Below the pieces are notes generated by a model. It was given only the letters and a program-made list of their open reading frames with translations, searched no databases and was not told where the DNA came from. This document shows, one piece after another, positions 22,584 through 36,345 of a DNA stretch of 64,000 bases. This stretch comes from Paracentrotus lividus. Its lineage: Eukaryota > Echinodermata > Echinoidea > Camarodonta > Echinidae. How positions within the stretch are numbered: the stretch's first letter is position 1; the number at the start of each line of letters is the position of its first letter. Where the stretch lies: assembly GCA_940671915.1 (NCBI GenBank), contig CALNVZ010003435.1:5076413-5140412 (forward strand), read 5' to 3'. A program made the translations under genes and the position numbers.

Positions 22584-24372
22584 AGGCCACGTATGTTCCT
22601 CGCCTATTCGTTGCGTGTTCGCTTGGTGGGCAAAGTGGGTGGAGCTAGTTGTTATGGGCAACGAATCGTTCGGTTAACGCTTCTTTTCATGTTTTTCTCA
22701 TGCTGTTAAATGAGTCTGACTGCAATATTCTAAAATCCACTGAAATACTTAAAAACTGGCAAAACGGTGGAATATACACCTCTCCTTTTGATATTGATGT
22801 ATCAAAATAAACCAATTCATCAAAAATTGGGAGATTTTTTATTCAGTTTTAATGTTTGAAAGCATCATCAAAATGATCATCAAAATATAGAAATTATGTA
22901 AGGTTTTGTAAAATTTTACTTTTTCAATATCTGGTATTTTTAATAGTTTGAAATGTTATGACAATGAAATTAGAAGTTTTCTTAACTGATGCCGTTGTTT
23001 GCTTAGATGTTATAGTTTTTGACTTGTGGACAAGCCGTTGAAATCAGGTAAAAATCTTTCCCTTTTTTACTTATTTTCGTAACATGTATATTTTTTCGGC
23101 ATGTCAGTTGTTATTTTTCATTTTTATTGTAAAATCAATCATGGAGATGAAAATTGGGAGTGTGGAAAATACAGTGTATGTCTATGTTTCGTAGGATCAT
23201 TGCTGCTGAAAGAGAAAAACTGGGTTCATATTTCATGAAAAAAGTCGCCAAATTAAAAAATTCCATCGTACGGGCGCCGCGTCTTGCGCCCAGTCTAACG
23301 GCGCCTAGACATTAGTCCCATTTCGGTATTACGTAATATTTCACACGTACCATGATGACTTATTGCTTGTTAGTAGTGTTTCTTCTAATTATTAGACATG
23401 TAGATATTCCAGTTTACTTATAATAAGGATGCTCGGAAGATGCCCAACGCATATGGATAGCTAAGAACAATTTTAAAGTTTAAAGCTCCGGTTTATGTTG
23501 AATGAAAATCATTGGAAATATGCTGGCAACATGTCACCACCTTACTGAAGACAGCCACGGGCAAGCCACGGGAGCTGGTCAGTCTACGATAATCACAATG
23601 ATCAAGGGTACATTCAGTCCGCCTTCTCCTGGCCATTCGGGCATCAATACGGAATGGGACTGATATCTGGCGAAAGACGTGGCGATACAATATCTCAACA
23701 CACGCTCATATTTATAATTCGGCAACTTTTTTCATGAAATATGAACCCAGTTTTCTCTTTTCAGCAGCATTGATCCTACGAAACATAGACATACACTGTA
23801 TTTCCACACTCCCAATTTTCATCTCCATGATTGATTTTACAATAAAAATGAAAAATAAACAACTGACATGCCGATAAACTATACATGTTACGAAAATAAG
23901 TAAAAAAGGGAAAGATTTTTACCTGATTTCAACGGCTTGTCCACAAGTCAAAAAAACTATAACATCTAAGCAAACAACGGCATCAGTTAAGAAAACTTCT
24001 AATTTCATTGTCATAACATTTTCAAACTATTAAAAAATCTAATATTGAAAAAGTAAAATTTTACAAAACCTTACATAATTTCTATATTTTGATGATCATT
24101 TTGATGATGCTTTCAAAATGCATAAAACTGAATATAAAATCTCCCAATTGTTTGATGAATTGGTTTATTTGATACATCAATATCAAAGGAGAGGTGTATA
24201 TTCACCGTTTTGCCAGTTTTTGAGTATTTCAGTGGATTTTAGAATAATGCAGTCAGACTCATTTTACATCATGAGAAAATCATGAAAAGAAGTTAACGAA
24301 CGCTTCGTTGTCCATAACAACTAGCTCCACCCACTTTGCCCACCAAAATCCGAGGACGAACATACGTGAGGC
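22584..24372. mobile_element. Foldback element F with ~650-bp inverted arms
   Basis: The left arm (about 22584-23249) and right arm (about 23721-24372) are inverted copies with perhaps 5-10% mismatches and indels by eye. They run from CACGTATGTTC at the outside to TTTCATGAAAAAAGT at the inside. The spacer (23250-23720) is unrelated to the arms and holds GC-rich sequence plus a 65-codon minus-strand frame (23493-23690). No transposase motif or clear target duplication was seen. It could be a foldback (long-TIR) transposon or an inverted duplication of a locus. Confidence 0.75.
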
Positions 24373-24384
24373 GGAACCGGGATT

Positions 24385-24590
24385 CATGATTCGCAGAGTG
24401 GCGCAGTGCATATGAGATAAGGAATTCGAATCCCATGCAGCTATGACACCAACATTTTTCTACATTAGCTATACTCGACCCAGGTGAGATAATGGGTATC
24501 TGATATGAAGAAATTCTTTGAATGTTGGAGCACCATATCAGGCCGGCTATGGCATGAAAATGCTTTAAAAGTTTAGGGCCACTGCGAAAG
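24385..24590 (+). mobile_element. tRNA-derived SINE (degenerate)
   Basis: A degenerate tRNA-like head (GCAGAGTGGCGCAGTG ... GGAATTCGAATCCCA) is followed by a body with CTCGACCCAGGTGAGATAA, TGGGTATCTGATATGAAG and TTCTTTGAATGTTGGAGCAC. I associate this body (ACCCAGGTG..AAATGGGTACC..TCCTTGAATG..GAGC) with echinoderm SINEs. It directly abuts the right arm of element F. Confidence 0.6.
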
Positions 24591-27500
24591 GAACGTATAC
24601 GTTATTTGCATGGTACGGAAATCAATCTTTAAAATATACGGGCGTGCACCCATTCCCAGCTCCCTTTGGATACGCCTTTGGTGATGTCACATTTTGATTG
24701 ATAGTCGTGTGGTCTCATTATTCCCAGGAAGTGGTCATGTATTATTCATATCAACCACTAGTGAACTGCATAACGTACGACAAGACAATTAATATTCATT
24801 ATATTCCATTAGTAATGGAACTTACAAATAGCGTTAGCTGGTTATACACACGAGGGGGGCAAGGGGCTCTGAATTAATGAAAATTCTGGTATGATGAATA
24901 TTCTCCCACCTATTCATAAATTTTCGCTGGATAAACCATTAGGCTTTAACCCTAAACAGACTGGGCTATTTTGACAACACAGTCATAAAGACTGGGGGGG
25001 GGGCTCATTTAGCCCCTCCCCCCAAGATTTCGGGCGTTGAGCCCGCAATCGCGCCGAAAATTGGCACGCGCGTTACCCACGGCATACTCTCCCTAACTGA
25101 TGAGTCATATTTTCGGAAAAATTTCATCACCAATTAATTATAATTATGCTAATTTATGCATAAAACTAAGATTTGCTCTAATTAATTAAATAAAGCTCTA
25201 AAAGTGCAAATTTTTGGTTTACAGTCTCTTTATTAGGCTTCTGGTGAAATGTCTTCTTTTTTTTAAAATCTGTATCAAGATTTTTTTCTTATTGTATTCT
25301 ATTAATTTCAAAATTTCTTATGTATTTCTTTGTTTTTCGACTTTTTGTTTTTTATTGTTTTTTCGATGGAAATCATTGGTGACACCATTTTAATTATAAA
25401 CAACCTTAAATTAAATGATTTTAATCAGTTAAAGAGAAAGTAATGATACATTTGTGAATTTTCACTAAAAACACAATTTGCATTCGATTTGTACACAAAG
25501 TCATGTATTTGAGCAAATCACCTTCACCTTCCAGGGCAAAAATTACGCGGGAAGACGTGATCAAATTCCGATTGATCTCATGATATTTCATTATTAAACA
25601 GACGATCGAGACCTTGGTGAGATGGTCATGTTTAATAGGAGAATGCCAACGGTTCAAGTAGTAATTGGGACGCATCGAATTGGTTTCGGGTATTCAACGG
25701 CACAGGAAATACCCCCAACGTAGCATGACGAGGTTGAATGATAACATTAAAGACCCTATGTCATGAGAATAGATGTGCATGGATAGGAAACTCAACATGG
25801 AAAACAAATTTAGTTTTTTCTTTGGAATGCATGAGTGTACATTAAAACCTATGTAACTCTCCTATTACAGGTCAATTGAGGTCATAATATCCGCTATTTT
25901 AGTGACGTCATCATTGTGCCTGTGAACGTAATAATGCGAGTAGCCACGTTATAATGAATTTCCAAAATAAAATAGATTGCTTATTTTGAGGTCAACAAAA
26001 TATTAAGGTTTTACAATTCTAGCTTTCAGATATTCGTTTTCCCTCTGGCACACACTAAAACACGATGAATAATTCATATTTTTATTTTTTAATTCTGCGA
26101 CATATAACCTTTCCATTCAATTGCAATTGATGTATTTAATTTTCGGCCGGTTTGCACGAGCCTTTAAGTAGCTTTCTGTTAATAACCATCGTACTAAAAG
26201 CTCCCATACAAGATTATACTATTTATGGGGGTAATACTAATATAACCACTCGCCACCGGTGAAAGTGGTATGAATGATTCTAAATAACTCGTGGTCTCAA
26301 AATCAATTATATTATATTTGGCAATACCAAAATACGGGTCCCAAAAATATATAATATGGCAGTTATATCAAGAAGACAGGTTGTCATGATTAAAGTACGG
26401 TAGGTATTTTTGGATTTATTTAGATGCAAAACTACTTGTGTATAATCTATAAGGTGACGCCTTTTTACGAATGAGCAGGCAAAATGATTTATTGATATTT
26501 CTAATAATATAATAGTATATTACATGCTCAAGGCGCATTTTACATAAAAGAGGTTTAATAAAATAATCTTTTATTCTCTCCTTAAAACTTTTCAGTTTTC
26601 TCAAATATAGATTTGTTATCTATCGCACTTGTAATCAGAAATAAGCAATTTTAGAAAAAAGGGGTTCTACCCAGAAAATATTCTTTCATCCTTGTGATGA
26701 GTATCGAGAGCAAACTGATCTAATTCTGTCTGGTTATCTCCATGAATATGATGTAATTTCATTCTAGGTAGGTCATGGTGTTAGATCGGTGTCTAGGGCA
26801 GGGAACTCACAAATTTCAATAACATAAAAACATGTTCTTTGTAATACATCATCAATGCCTGACGTCTTGATCTCTATACAAGAGATTGAAAAATGATTGA
26901 TTTTGTAGAGACGCAATGACTGGTCAATTCGCCTGATCACGTGATACGTACTGTGCAGTAAAAGCACCAATTCATCTAGAGCGAGAATCTCTCGATTCTC
27001 AAAGAAAAAGCTTCCAAAGTACAAACTATTCACTCGAGAAAGGTTGGGTTTGTCAGATAGTATGTATTTTTTGTGTGTGCTGTGTTTTATTTTGTTAAAT
27101 CAACTTTTCTGAAAAGGGTAGGTGGTTTTAATTGATTTAACTTAAGTCTTCTTCAAGAAGATATTTTTATATTCGAGTGTTGTAGATGTCTAAAGTAGAT
27201 ATGAATTTACGTCAGATTTACGTCAATTACTGTCTTCGTGTTTTTTTGTTTTTTTGTTTTTGTTTTTTTAAGTGGATTAATTTTGGGTAATAGGATTTTT
27301 GTCTAGTGTAAAAATTTCTTTTTCGATATTAGATTTAGTAAATCTATGATTTCACTTAATTTTTATGCACATTCATGACATTTTAGCAAATAACGAATAA
27401 GAAAACTGTAGGACAGACACAATAAGGTCTAGACCTGAGAAATGGGTGGGTTGATTTGGGTAAAAATCTTTTCTACAAAATTTTCGTTATTAAATCAGAA

Positions 27501-28333
27501 CGTGACCCTCTTCTCTTAGCACAAAAGGAGGTACCAGCACTATTTGAGAGCCCGAAAATTGACATCAATTAATGCTATGCAATCTGAACTAAAACACAGT
27601 GACAAACTATAATAAGCATAATCATTATACGGTAAATACCATTAGTTATACTGTTGATTAGTAATACCTATTTAAAACGAAAAAAGAGTGTTTTGCTTTT
27701 TATTCTTTTGAGTCCAACGTACCACTGGTTGATGGAGCGTTTTGTTTTTCTTCGATTGTAACCTCGAAATAAAGGGGGAATAGGAGTGATGGATGGCTGA
27801 CCGAGTACCCCCATCAAGTTTAGAGGAATAGGTTACAAGTATATTGAGTGATCACTGTAATACCTGGTCACATTGGCACAATTAATGCATTAGAGCGAAC
27901 ACAATATTATATTGCTGCAAATGGCGAGTAAGTAGTCGGTAAGGAGTACAGGTGGCACCTTGTGACTTTACCGCAATCAGACGCTTAGCTTTCTGCTGTG
28001 TTCCCTCTATTTCGTGTTTTGATGATGGTTCAATTTACAGTGCGTCAACTGATTGCTTGCAAATAGAAATGCAGATCAAGTTTCAAATTGTCAAAAGTAA
28101 TCGCATAAATGGATGTCGTCTTTTAGTGGATTTAACCTGTAACGAAAAGGACCAATTTTATTACGCATTACAAAGGGAATCTGATATTTTGTTTCCACCT
28201 TATTTTCCTATTCATTGTTTATGATGTGTGTTACATTACGGTGAATTAGGAATTAGAAGGGGCTTCAAAGCATCAGAATGGCGCGAACATTACTGAAAAG
28301 AGGAAATGTTTCTGCTAAAATCAAATCATTAAC
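24591..28333. other. Long unannotated stretch with one GC-rich island
   Basis: A GC-rich patch at about 24990-25090 (G-run, GGGGCTCATTTAGCCCC palindrome, CGCGCCGAAAATTGGCACGCGC) is probably the edge of another repeat. T-rich runs lie at 25255-25360 and 27240-27270. Frames at 25421, 26773 and 27952 (84-90 codons) have no recognisable domains. Confidence 0.4.
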
Positions 28334-28694
28334 TCTAAATGGATACGATTGTGGATTTTCCGACGAGGAGAGCGCCATTCAATTTATGTTCGCTTCCGGT
28401 TCTCATTCATATACCGTTTATTAAGGCAGCGGGTTCAACAAAATTTCTGGCCTATAGAAGCAAGTCACATACGTACGCACGCGGAGGGAATAAAATTAGC
28501 ATAGCTACGTTTCAAACTCAACGATCGCATTCCTTTGAAAACACATTGCATGATACCGTTTATTACAGTGTACAGGCAGCGGGTTAAACACATTTTCAGA
28601 CCTAGAAGCAAGTCACAAACGTACGCGCGCAGAGAGAATAAAACTAGCATAGCGTTCTATACGTTGCAAACTGTACGATCGCATTCCTTTAAAA
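28334..28694. mobile_element. MITE family H, copy 2 (internally duplicated)
   Basis: Starts CTAAATGGATACGATTGTG and ends TACGATCGCATTCCTTTAAA, aligning to the reverse complement of copy 1. A block of about 130 bp (ATACCGTTTATTA...AGCAAGTCACA(T/A)ACGTACGC...CGATCGCATTCCTTT) is present twice in tandem, which makes this copy longer than the 201-bp form. Confidence 0.7.
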
Positions 28695-28929
28695 CACATT
28701 TCATATCAAATTGTCATATCATTGTAGCGGGATCCTGAAAAATGCACAAGAATGATAAAGGAATTTTCCTTTGTTAGACATAATGAACAATGATACAAAG
28801 CGAATGGCATTCTTTTTTTATAATTCGTAAAACGCAGTATTAAAATAAATCTTCTGAGTATAAAGGCTAATATAAGCTTCAATTATTCAATTTCACAGTT
28901 AAAGACTATTTTCAAGGTATAGTTTAAGA

Positions 28930-29375
28930 GACTGAATGGTTTATATCCAGTTGGTCTAACAGCAGTTGGTCCAATATTTGTTTGTCTAATACCACATGGG
29001 CTAAACCCATTTGGTCTACTAACAATTTGGTCTAAGTTATACTTGGTCCAATACATACTTGGTCTAATGACCACATGGTCTAATTGCGAATTTGTCTAAT
29101 ACCCATATTGTCTAATAATTGTATTCTGGTCTGATTCCTAAATGAATATTATTTTGGTCTATTACCAGTTTGTTACTGGAAGTGACCAAGTGGTGTTAGA
29201 CCAAGTGGACATTTGGACGAAATGGACATGACACGAAATGGAAATTAGGCAAAATGGTAAATAGGGGAAGTGGTGATTAGACGAAGTGGTTTTAGACGAA
29301 ATGGAATAAGACCATGTAGGATGAGAACATACGGGTAATAATCAAAGTGGGTTTAGACCAATTGGCAATTTACCG
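28930..29375. repeat. Strand-switching minisatellite with TTGGTCTAAT word
   Basis: From about 28930 to 29165 the + strand carries repeated TTGGTCTAA(T/C)-like words every 15-25 bases. From about 29190 to 29375 the inverse word TTAGAC(C/G)AA(G/A)TGG repeats instead, so the whole is an imperfect giant palindrome centred near 29175. There are no long TIRs and no coding content. Translations across it are artefacts of the repeat. Confidence 0.75.
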
Positions 29376-30299
29376 AATGAATTTGGTACAAGACAGATAT
29401 TTGTTTTGTCCTGCATTGTGCAAGGAACAGTTAAGAGAATATAACGCAATAACAATAGAAAGAATACGATAAAACACATTCAACAGCAGCCAATAGAGGT
29501 GGCGGTTCTGCATTTTTATGACTGTATTGCTCGTTTCGCGAGACAAGAGCCTGGAAGGAGAAAACATAATAACCGCCACTGTCTGTAATTTCATTTTCAA
29601 AGACCGGACTCCAAAAACAGACGAAAGCGTTTTCATAACTTAATAATCTAGATAGAGCTCAAAAACACGTCTGTTGATAACGACGCACATTATGCGCTAT
29701 ATAATCGAGTTGCCGCGTTCGAATGGGCAATATTATAGTATATCTTACAATGAAGCAGTGTATATCATTATGTGCTATGGAGTGTCACGATGAAACAAAA
29801 CTCCTAATGTATAGTTATTAAACATTATTAACGGCAACCAATTGCCGAAGAGGCAACCTTGATTTAAAAAGTCAATGAATAAATACATATTAACGTTTTT
29901 TTAGTGTACATTGACCTTTTACATTGAAACTGAACTTTTATCTCACAATATATGCTAAAGGTTTTTTTTAAATACCTAAATACATGTATATTAATCAGAC
30001 CCTTGTTCTACAATCCAATAATTTAATTGGATGCCGTTTAAAGGCAATGGTTGTCAAGTATACAATACATTAACCAAAAAAATCTCTTAAATATGCATCA
30101 ACCCACATCATGTAAACCTCATCATCGTAACCACATCATGTAGATATTGTAAAATGCAGGTTGCTCTAAAAAGTACCTATAGGGCACTGAACCCATTTTT
30201 ACAACATCACCATTAACATATTACCGCCAATCGATTTGACCGGGTTATTGAAGTCCATTCATATCCTCACACACTCCCTATAGACCTTTGAAAGTACAC
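29376..30299. other. Non-coding, nothing recognised
   Basis: An 88-codon minus-strand frame at 29370-29636 has no domain signature. Otherwise the stretch is AT-rich sequence. Confidence 0.4.
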
Positions 30300-31245
30300 C
30301 ATATCAATTCTAGTTGTAAACTTAAGAGATAGAGGGCGCTACCATTCTACTCAAAGCGAACTTGCCCATTGACTTTTTTTTTTTTTTGACAGTTTTTCAC
30401 TTTATTTTTGGGAGCAACTACCTTTTCAAAGAAATGTTCAACTTGAATAAGTACGCTAAGAGTCTGAATTTTTCAAAAATAGGAATAACTTATTGCAAAG
30501 AAAAAAAAAAGTCCTGTCAATTGTGTCAATTCGAAAGCCTAGTCAGATCAAATTCCTGTACAATATGGTATATTTTGCTCTCAAAATAGCTCATGCGCTG
30601 CATAGTTTTGATCCTCTATGCCGCATTATACTATTATATCTTATTGTTCACAGGGCAATTAAAAGCTTGAATTCTCAGCTTTCCGGAGATGGTACATTCA
30701 TTTTAATTGATTAAAAAAAAAGTCCTGTCACTTTTAACATAATCATAAGAGGTTCTTTCCTCGACTAGTCAATATTTACGCTTATCACATGCATATCGCA
30801 TAGAAACATGTGAACGGCGTCTTCACAAGACTTGTGACAAGTTCACAATCTATGTCATTGTTTTGAGCATCAATTTATTTGAATTGCATATTCTGATTAC
30901 AACTTCAGCACAATAATGTTATACGCTTGCCCAAATGTGTATTTCCTCCATCTGGTCTGGAGAATCTATTAACTAACAACATGATAAAAGTTCATCAATT
31001 TCTTTCATCTCCACGAGTAGATTGCTCAACCAAACGGACAATACCATTACACTGCAGGGAGTTTTTGTGAGCTAATTTATTATTGCAGCCAGCTGTATAG
31101 ATTTCTGCGCTTCTCAGCCGTATTTCCAACGTCACTTTGTTGCGTCTGGCCTCTTAGATAATGGACGCGCCTTGTTTAATTACGATTTAATGCCGCACAT
31201 TGGTATACGTTAACTTTACATTTTACATAGAGTAGAATTGATATG
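30300..31245. mobile_element. TIR element J, copy 1 (946 bp)
   Basis: Begins CATATCAATTCTA and ends TAGAATTGATATG, a perfect 13-bp TIR. The whole segment is repeated in the same orientation at 57483-58629 with few differences, so the copies are recent. No transposase is encoded. No clear target duplication was found. It is a non-autonomous DNA transposon of unknown superfamily. Confidence 0.85.
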
Positions 31246-33545
31246 CATCCTATCGGTCAATCCACCTGTACATCTCATTATTAATAATAATAAATAAATT
31301 CCACCTTATATAGGGGACTAAAGAATACCGAAGGAGAAAAAAAAATGCCCGCTTGAGCTTCGAACTATGAACTTTATAGCTCCCTATAAACCATTGCACC
31401 TTTTTTATTATTATTATTTTTTTTTTTTGCAGTGATTGCAAACAGAAGTATTGCTTGAAGCTTGAATGATTAGAAAAACGACAAGTCACTTACAACCATA
31501 CTTTAAATGGACATATTTCCCCTCTTTTGAGCTGTGTGTGCAAATCGCAAAAATAAGTGCCATCCTGTCAACAAAAATCACGCGACAACCCCGATGGTGT
31601 TACAACGAAATTGTTTAATATTATTCATAATAATTATTCAACCTCCTGGCATCGTTTCGAGAAACTTATTGTTGTCTATATTCCATGTGTTTTGGCATTG
31701 TTAGAGTGTAGATCAGAATCTAGATGGTATCAGATGAATATGAGATTTTATCTCCAACCTAGTTTATAGATCGCTCCCTGACCCGAATCCCAATGGCTTG
31801 ATTAAGGCTTGAATATTCATTGATTCAGTGAACACCTGCCACGGACCGCGTTCACATTTGCGTTCTATCATATAACCTTGCCATGTTATTCCACATTAAT
31901 TCATATTGATTGCGTTAAGAAAGTAAACACGACCAGATCGATGTGGGAATCCAATTTGCAATTTACGGCGCAAAAATTAATCGAAATAAAAACATAAATT
32001 CAATTTAATTCAATCATAACCGTAAGAACTCTATCATCCGTGGCAATTTTGATGACAGATTTGCGTAATGATTATCCTAAAATATATTAGATTTAGCCAT
32101 ATACCATGTATTATGTTATGAATTGTAAATATTTTGATTTGAAGCTTATCATTTATGCACACATACAAGCAGAGAGATCATGATTGATGTTAGGTGCAAT
32201 AAAAACTATTGATGGAAAATATGAACACAAAGTGCTCGATTTGGCAAACAAAACTCCGAGAGCTGATTCAACATCGTTGGTATTAGATATTTTTACAGGA
32301 GTTAACGTTAGCCTTATTGGCACAATGGTCACTTATGTTTGAATGTCGAGAGGCAAAAAAGGCAGCAAAATTAACGACGGTGATAAACTATACGGCATAA
32401 TTCCGTGTTTAAGAAACTTATTGAAGTAAATTACACCAACAACAAATATTGTAAAAGTCTGACTTAGGATACATACATTGAGTGAGACAGGGGGAGAGGG
32501 GATTATATCAAAAGAGAAATATAAGGAGTTTCTTAAATTAAATAGCCTAAGGGGTTTCTTAAATTACACCCACTAATCAGTTACTTTTAGCTTATAATCC
32601 CAGGAATCCGGCAATGGCATTTCTTCTTTGTATACCGTCATGCATCACTATTATGTGCTCATATGGCATTATGCACGTCAAGCAAAATGCAATAAAATGA
32701 GTGCAGCGAATTTACCACAGACACGTATGTCAACATGTGGGACTGGATAAAAGATCCTACGTTATAATGAAGGGATTATGAGCAAAAACCTGAGCAAACG
32801 AGGATAGTATTAGGCCTACCCTGGATTTAAACCTTCTTTCATTCGATACATCCAGGGAGTTGAACAAACACAATTGAAGCCCAGTCTATCCATCCTCAAC
32901 AGAGACAGACTTTCCAAAATGCCCGCATTCTCATACTAGACCTGTTTACAAGAAATTGCATATTGCAATTAAAGGTTCAACCTTCAACTTCAGAAATCTT
33001 TGCATGTTGAACCGAAATGAAATATTTTGAGAATCGATTCAATTTCGAGAACATGAAATATTCATGGTTCGCACGTGCTTGTGCGTATGCAGAAAAGTAA
33101 TTCTATCATGGGGGAATCTAGGCCTATTATTATTTTTTTATTTGTTATTATTATTCTTGATTGTAATCTTGATTAGTTTCAAATCAGATTGTTCTAGTCA
33201 TAACGAGCACAACAAATAGTACAATGAGATTATTAAATGAAATGAGAGAAAGCACCAAAAATATAGCAAATTATAATTGTATATGCTTACATTGATTAAT
33301 GAGGAGCCTTATGGTTAATACGGGCTGATGCGTATGAAAAGGGTAATTCCCTTTGATGAAATCTATCATTTTTCTGAATTGCTTATTGAGTTGAATATTA
33401 TGTTATTTTACAGTTTTGAAATAGATTGCGATAAACATTAAAATCAGAACACCATCAGTTGATAACCTGAAATGTAACAAACCATAAAACTATATCACAT
33501 TATTTTTTTTTGTTTTGTAATAATATTTTTATTTTTCTCTCAAAT
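31246..33545. other. Long unannotated stretch
   Basis: No coding exon or repeat structure recognised apart from short homopolymers and a twice-occurring GTTTCTTAAATTA phrase near 32530-32565. Confidence 0.4.
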
Positions 33546-33849
33546 CAAGAACATATTGTACAGATCGTAAATGACAAAATTAAACATTCTTCATAACAAC
33601 AAACTAAATACAGTGTACATTTTTCTCTTAGCTCAGAAATCTTTTTGTACAAATTAAAATGACAAAATTATACATGTTCTTCAGAACAAAAACTGAATAT
33701 ACTGTAAAATGATTTTTTTTTTTTTTCATTACAAACAAACTAAATACAGTGTATATTTTTCTCTTAGCTCAGAAATCATTTTGTACAAATTGAAATGACA
33801 AAATTATACATGTTCTTCAGAACAAAAACTGAATGTACTGTAAAATGAT
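33546..33849. repeat. Tandem repeat, unit about 120-135 bp
   Basis: Copies at about 33596-33711 and 33732-33849 are nearly identical (AAACTAAATACAGTGTA, CTCTTAGCTCAGAAATC, TACATGTTCTTCAGAACAAA), with a partial third copy upstream at 33546. They are separated by T-runs. They lie just past the LINE on its 3' side and may belong to its 3' untranslated part. Confidence 0.75.
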
Positions 33850-34384
33850 ACTTTGATTTAAACATTAAATTACAAAAGTACTAGGAGAAAAAAAACTTCA
33901 TACGTGTTTTTTTTTTTAAAAGCATATGATCAAAAAGTGGCCATTGAGAAAGAGAGAAAAAAAGTATAATCCCACTGACCCCCCCCCCCACCTATACATA
34001 ATACCATAAAAGAAAAATTAAATGAAACTGAGATCACCCAAACATACGCCCACACACCTCATCCACACACACACTCACACACACACAGCATACAAAGCAA
34101 AAGGGTCACGTATAGCGAAAGTATATATAGCGCAGCCGTTCCAGCGTGTGTTTTCTTCTTTCTTTTTTTTTTTCAATCAAAAAATAAAAAAATAAAAATG
34201 TATTTGTCCCGCCGTCCCTGACCTACGTATGAAAGTTTCCCATTTCCTTAGGTGGTTTATTAATGTACCTCGTTCTTCAGCTAATTTTCTTTCTTCTTTT
34301 TCATTTTCCAGCATTCTTTCTTTAATTTCTTGAGGAGTGGGAGGTTTATTTTAGTTCTGCTATAAACAAATATCATATGTTTAA

Positions 34385-34612
34385 TTAAAAGTATGATATG
34401 ATTAACAACTGCTCCTTACCTATATCTAACAGTTTTATGCCAATATAAATTCCCTCCCAATTTATACTTTTAATATTCGATAATTGAATAAATCCCCACA
34501 ATCTCCCAAGAACTTTTATTTTTTCACAAGTAAAAAATAAATGCTCATAGGTCTCTTCATATTTATCACAAAAAGCGCATATATTGCTAATTGAAAATTT
34601 ATATGTATACAA
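34385..34612 (-). pseudogene. LINE C-terminal zinc-binding fragment
   Basis: The 75-codon frame contains ICAFCDKYEETYEHLFFTC, matching the CxxC...HxxxxC pattern of the reverse-transcriptase zinc-binding domain at the end of L1/Tx1-type ORF2. It is isolated from the RT part by frame breaks. Confidence 0.8.
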
Positions 34613-35825
34613 ATGTTTCTAGTATATATAAGTTCATATAGCAATTTAAATTGAAATTCTCTTAACCTACTATTTAAAGTACATTTCCTGGGTCTTAGAA
34701 ATATTGTATGAATATCTTTTTCAGAATAATTATATATCCTCTCTAGACGTTAACTGCATATGACTTTTCTATTTTCATATTTAACAATGCCACATATATT
34801 TTTTTCGATGTAACGTCAAGCAATGTATTAACTCTTCCGTTAAATACAAATTCTAATTTAAATCAGTGTCTCTACATGAATCATTTTTCTTCAAAAGAGC
34901 TTTCCATGTCAGTGGAGTATTTCTAAATAGTTGATTAAGTTTAATTATTTCTTGTTCATTTAGTCCCATCCTTAGAAAATCCCTAGTTGATTTGATTTCA
35001 CCTTCACCATCAACTATGTGATGTAATTATATATATTTTAAGGAATAAACTTTCATCAAAGTACATATGTCCATCTAAACGAATAAACTTGTTGTTAAAA
35101 ATATTTCATTTCTTTTACCGTTTCCTTTTAAGCAAAACATCTTCATAGCGACCCAGACGTCCAGCATATTCCATAAAAAGCTGGCAAAGACAGGTTACTA
35201 ATGTTCAATGAAATATTACTAAAAAAAATCAGTAAACCTCCAAACTCACGAGTTTATATTTAAAAAACGTTTCCATCCCATCTTCGAATCTCCTGATATT
35301 AGTCTTTTGATCCACATGATTTTTGTGTATAAATAAATAAATGGAAATCTATCATTTTGAGACCCCCCTTATCATAATTCATATACATAACCTTCCTTTA
35401 TTTTATCCTTCCCATTCCATAAAAATCAAACATTAAATTCTCAATTTCCTCAAAAACCCAAGGTGGTACTGGGATAAGTGATGACACATAATTTAATTTT
35501 GAAAGTACAAACGTTTTAATTAATTGTATTTTACCCATTAACGTTAAGTCCCTCTGTTTCCACCATTTCAACATCTTTTAATTTTACTTAGAATTTCTTT
35601 ATAATTAGTCTTCCCGCACGTCCACATCTAAAGAGAAGGTTATACCCAATATTTTAATAGCCTCAACTAATTTACCAAAAGTGCAACAAATATTTCTTTC
35701 GAGAGGGACCTAACAATAATACAAATGTTTTATCTCTATTTATTTTTAAACCAGAAATTTGTGCAAATCTCCAAACAACTTTTCTATTTATCAATTGATG
35801 CAGCATCTCTTACAAAAAGGGTCAT

Positions 35826-36239
35826 ATCGTCTGCATAAAGTACCTGTTTTACCTCTACACACCAAAACTAATTCCATGAATAGCAGAGTCCTTACGTATT
35901 GAAAAAGCAAGGATCTCTATACAAAGTATAAATAGGTATGGAAGAGAGGATCTCCCTGTCTTACCCCTTTTTCAATATTGAAGTACCCTGTAGATATCCC
36001 CCATTAAAGACACAACTCGAAGCGCCCTTATATAGTGTTTGGATCCATTTACAAAAAGATGGCCCAAAACCGAAGGAACGCAATGTTTTTTGCAAATATA
36101 TATGAGACACAGAATCGAAGGCTTTTTCAAAGTCTATTGCCATTAAATATCCAGGAATGTCATTGTGCGTTGTATAGTAAATCATATCATCTATTAACCT
36201 TATTGCTTCACCTATAATTTCTGCCTTAATATACCCCAC
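35826..36239 (-). pseudogene. LINE reverse transcriptase palm fragment
   Basis: Contains AIDFEKAFDSV (RT motif A) and GFGPSFCKWIQTLY. After a frame break come GVRQGDP (35947-35967) and LYADDMTLF, with the catalytic YADD at 35826-35837. The catalytic aspartates are still encoded, but in separated frames, so no active enzyme is made. Confidence 0.9.
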
Positions 36240-36345
36240 CTGATCTATATAAATTATTTCATTTAAGACTTTTTTAATTCTTATAGATAGTGCCTTAGCT
36301 AAAATGTAGTCAACATTTATAATGATATAGGTCTATAATTTTTAG

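Noticed and set aside
24690-24870. Cluster of possible transcription factor sites (TGATTGAT, AGGAAGTG, AACCACTAG)
   Set aside because: Short motifs of this kind are expected by chance. Without conservation data I cannot support an enhancer.
28339-28738. Overlapping frames of 61-82 codons on both strands
   Set aside because: They coincide with the internally duplicated MITE family H copy.
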